Assembly (NCBI GenBank): GCA_028704265.1
Contig: JAQVLH010000090.1
Span: 1-5,036, forward strand
Direction: 5' to 3'
DNA: 5,036 nucleotides
Source: Candidatus Nanoarchaeia archaeon
Lineage (GTDB): Archaea; Nanobdellota; Nanobdellia; Tiddalikarchaeales; Tiddalikarchaeaceae
The notes under the pieces were generated by a model. The model made no database searches, was not told the DNA's origin, and worked only from the letters and a program-made list of their open reading frames with translations. The stretch's first letter is position 1, and each line of letters opens with the position of its first letter. The position numbers and the translations under genes were made by a program. This document shows positions 4,186-5,036 of the stretch, piece by piece.

Positions 4186-4216
4186 AATCAAGTATCAATA
4201 TTTATAAATCTTGATT
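4186..4216. repeat. 7-bp inverted repeat bracketing the trpS TATA box
   Basis: AATCAAG (4186-4192) and CTTGATT (4210-4216) are perfect complements separated by 17 bp that contain the TATA octamer. A protein bound here would block TBP/TFB access; it may also be chance in A/T-rich DNA. Confidence 0.35.
4201..4208 (+). promoter_or_regulatory. TATA box of trpS
   Basis: TTTATAAA lies 23 nt before the ATG at 4232, predicting a leaderless trpS transcript. It makes the in-frame TTG at 4211, which is only 2 nt away, impossible as the start of this transcript. Confidence 0.68.
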
Positions 4217-4231
4217 AATTATTCTTTTTTT

Positions 4232-4885
4232 ATGATTGTTACTCCTTGGGAAGTGTCTGGAGATATTGATTATAATAAATTAATTAAAGAATTCGGCACT
4301 GAACGAATTGATAAAAAATTACTTGATAGGATTGAAAAAATTGCAGGAGAGCTTCATCCTTTTTTAAAAAGAGGGCTTTTCTTTTCGCATAGGGATTTAA
4401 AATGGATTCTTGATGAGTATGAAAAAGGCAATAAGTTTTTTTTATATACTGGAAGAGGTCCTAGTGGTGATACTCATTTAGGGCATTTGATTTCATGGGT
4501 GCTTACTAAATGGCTTCAGGATAAATTTGGAGCAAAATTATATTTTCAGCTCACTGATGATGAGAAATTTTTAGTGAAAGATAATTTAACATTAGAGCAA
4601 ACAAATAAGATGGCTTATGATAATGCTTTGGATGTCATTGCGTTAGGTTTTGACCCTAAAAAATCAGTCATTATTATAGATACTGATTATTCAAAAGTGC
4701 TTTATCGTGAAGCTATTAAAGTTGCAAAAAAGATTACATTTTCAACAGCTAAGGCAGTTTTTGGATTCACAAATGAATCAAATATTGGGCAAATATTTTT
4801 TTCAAGTGTTCAAATAGTTCCATGCTTTTTAGAGTCAATAAAGCAAAAAAAAAAATATTCCTTGCTTAATACCATGCGGAATTGA
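4232..4885 (+). CDS. trpS: Tryptophanyl-tRNA synthetase, N-terminal part before a frameshift
   Basis: A class I aminoacyl-tRNA synthetase that charges tRNA-Trp in the cytoplasm, of the archaeal/eukaryal type. The start MIVTPWEVSGDIDYNKLIKE and the helix block LHPFLKRGLFFSHRDL (42-56) are typical of that branch. The Rossmann fold opens with YTGRGPSGDTHLGH (72-85), whose H82-L-G-H85 is the HIGH signature, followed by QLTDDEKF (106-113). NIGQIFFSSVQIVPCF (184-199) matches the block normally read as IG-x-IFFPA-x-QAAPSF. After K208 the frame runs into unrelated residues and a TGA (4883-4885), because an 11-A run (4845-4855) puts the rest of the enzyme in the next frame. The start is the ATG at 4232, given the TATA box 23 nt upstream; there is no Shine-Dalgarno. 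Alone, this fragment would lack the KMSKS motif and be inactive. Confidence 0.9.
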   Translation: MIVTPWEVSGDIDYNKLIKEFGTERIDKKLLDRIEKIAGELHPFLKRGLFFSHRDLKWILDEYEKGNKFFLYTGRGPSGDTHLGHLISWVLTKWLQDKFGAKLYFQLTDDEKFLVKDNLTLEQTNKMAYDNALDVIALGFDPKKSVIIIDTDYSKVLYREAIKVAKKITFSTAKAVFGFTNESNIGQIFFSSVQIVPCFLESIKQKKKYSLLNTMRN

Positions 4886-5036
4886 TCAAGATCCTTATTT
4901 TAGACTTGCAAGGGATGTTTTGCCAAAATTAGGGTATTATAAACCTGCAGAAATTCATTCAAAATTTATTTCAGGATTAGGAGGGGGAGGAAAAATGAGT
5001 GCAAGTGTTCCTTCATCAACTATTTTTACAACGGAT
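4842..5036 (+). CDS. trpS: Tryptophanyl-tRNA synthetase, continuation in the +1 frame (runs off window)
   Basis: The frame that opens after a TAA at 4839-4841 reads, from 4857, IPCLIPCGIDQDPYFRLARD, then VLPKLGYYKPAEIHSKF and GLGGGGKMSASVPSSTIFTTD to the window edge. The D-Q-D-P-Y-F-R block and K-M-S-A-S (4992-5006) are class I TrpRS signatures; KMSAS is the usual archaeal/eukaryal form. The shift relative to the N-terminal part must fall between 4842 and 4882, and conserved sequence on both sides narrows it to the A run. There is no independent promoter or start codon before the conserved block, so this is the second half of trpS and not a separate gene. Removing one A would give ...KQKKN-IPCLIPC. 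The C-terminal anticodon-binding domain lies beyond the window. Confidence 0.88.
4845..4855 (+). other. A11 homopolymer at the trpS frame break
   Basis: Eleven consecutive A after CAATAAAGC. Ten A would keep one open frame through the conserved TrpRS blocks. The run could be an assembly or sequencing indel, a true mutation, or a slippage site at which a fraction of transcripts or ribosomes restores the frame. Confidence 0.8.

Noticed and set aside
4211..4231. N-terminal extension of trpS from TTG at 4211.
   Set aside because: It lies 2 nt after the TATA octamer, so it would not be in the transcript; the family normally begins near the MIVTPWEV segment.
4842..5036. A programmed ribosomal +1 frameshift as the default explanation for trpS.
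   Set aside because: No known programmed frameshift exists in TrpRS genes, and the run is a plain homopolymer without a stimulatory stem or rare codon that I can see; an indel or transcriptional slippage is more likely.
1..5036. CRISPR array, insertion-sequence ends or attachment-site duplication of the tRNA 3' end.
   Set aside because: No regularly spaced direct repeats or transposase motifs were seen, and no second copy of the tRNA-Thr 3' segment was noticed in the window.

Overview
The window is very AT-rich and reads as archaeal. It carries a TrmB-type regulator, an archaeal/eukaryal-type tryptophanyl-tRNA synthetase, an intron-less tRNA-Thr with U73 and no encoded CCA, and TATA-box promoters. 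The small genes, very low GC, ATGA gene overlaps and leaderless starts suggest a reduced-genome lineage such as a DPANN archaeon (Woesearchaeota/Pacearchaeota/Nanoarchaeota-like). That placement is inference; no taxonomic marker was searched.

Left part (1-2076): the last 27 codons of a plus-strand gene converge on a TrmB-family regulator gene on the minus strand. Their two stop codons form the ends of a perfect 24-bp palindrome that probably acts as a bidirectional terminator. The regulator is divergent from a two-gene operon: a DUF932-like protein, then a 99-residue cysteine-containing protein overlapping it by ATGA. The divergent promoter holds a self-complementary TATA octamer (TTTATAAA, 851-858) and, next to it, a perfect 8+4+8 inverted repeat (826-845). 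The repeat sits at the predicted transcription start of the regulator and upstream of the TATA box of the operon, as expected if the regulator represses itself and activates its neighbour.

Middle part (2077-3365): two tiny overlapping membrane-protein genes (65 and 93 aa, the second an apparent internal duplication), then a 166-aa lipoprotein of unknown family, then tRNA-Thr(UGU). The tRNA has an unusual elbow: A at the G18 position and G at the Psi55 position.

Right part (3366-5036): a minus-strand YdjM-like (DUF457) membrane hydrolase gene; divergent from it, a 47-codon one-helix membrane protein with the strongest Shine-Dalgarno of the window; then trpS, cut by the window edge. trpS is split by a frameshift at a run of 11 A: the first 208 codons are in one frame, and the conserved IPCLIPCGIDQDPYF block and KMSAS motif are in the next frame. 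One A fewer restores the enzyme.

Transcription signals are consistent. TTTATAAA or a close variant lies 22-25 nt upstream of the ATG of trmB, the 65-aa gene, the lipoprotein, the YdjM-like gene and trpS (leaderless), while internal operon genes, the DUF932-like gene and the 47-aa gene have Shine-Dalgarno sequences. I found no CRISPR array, insertion sequence, rRNA or complete novel defence system. The least explained unit is the TrmB / DUF932-like / Cys-protein module.
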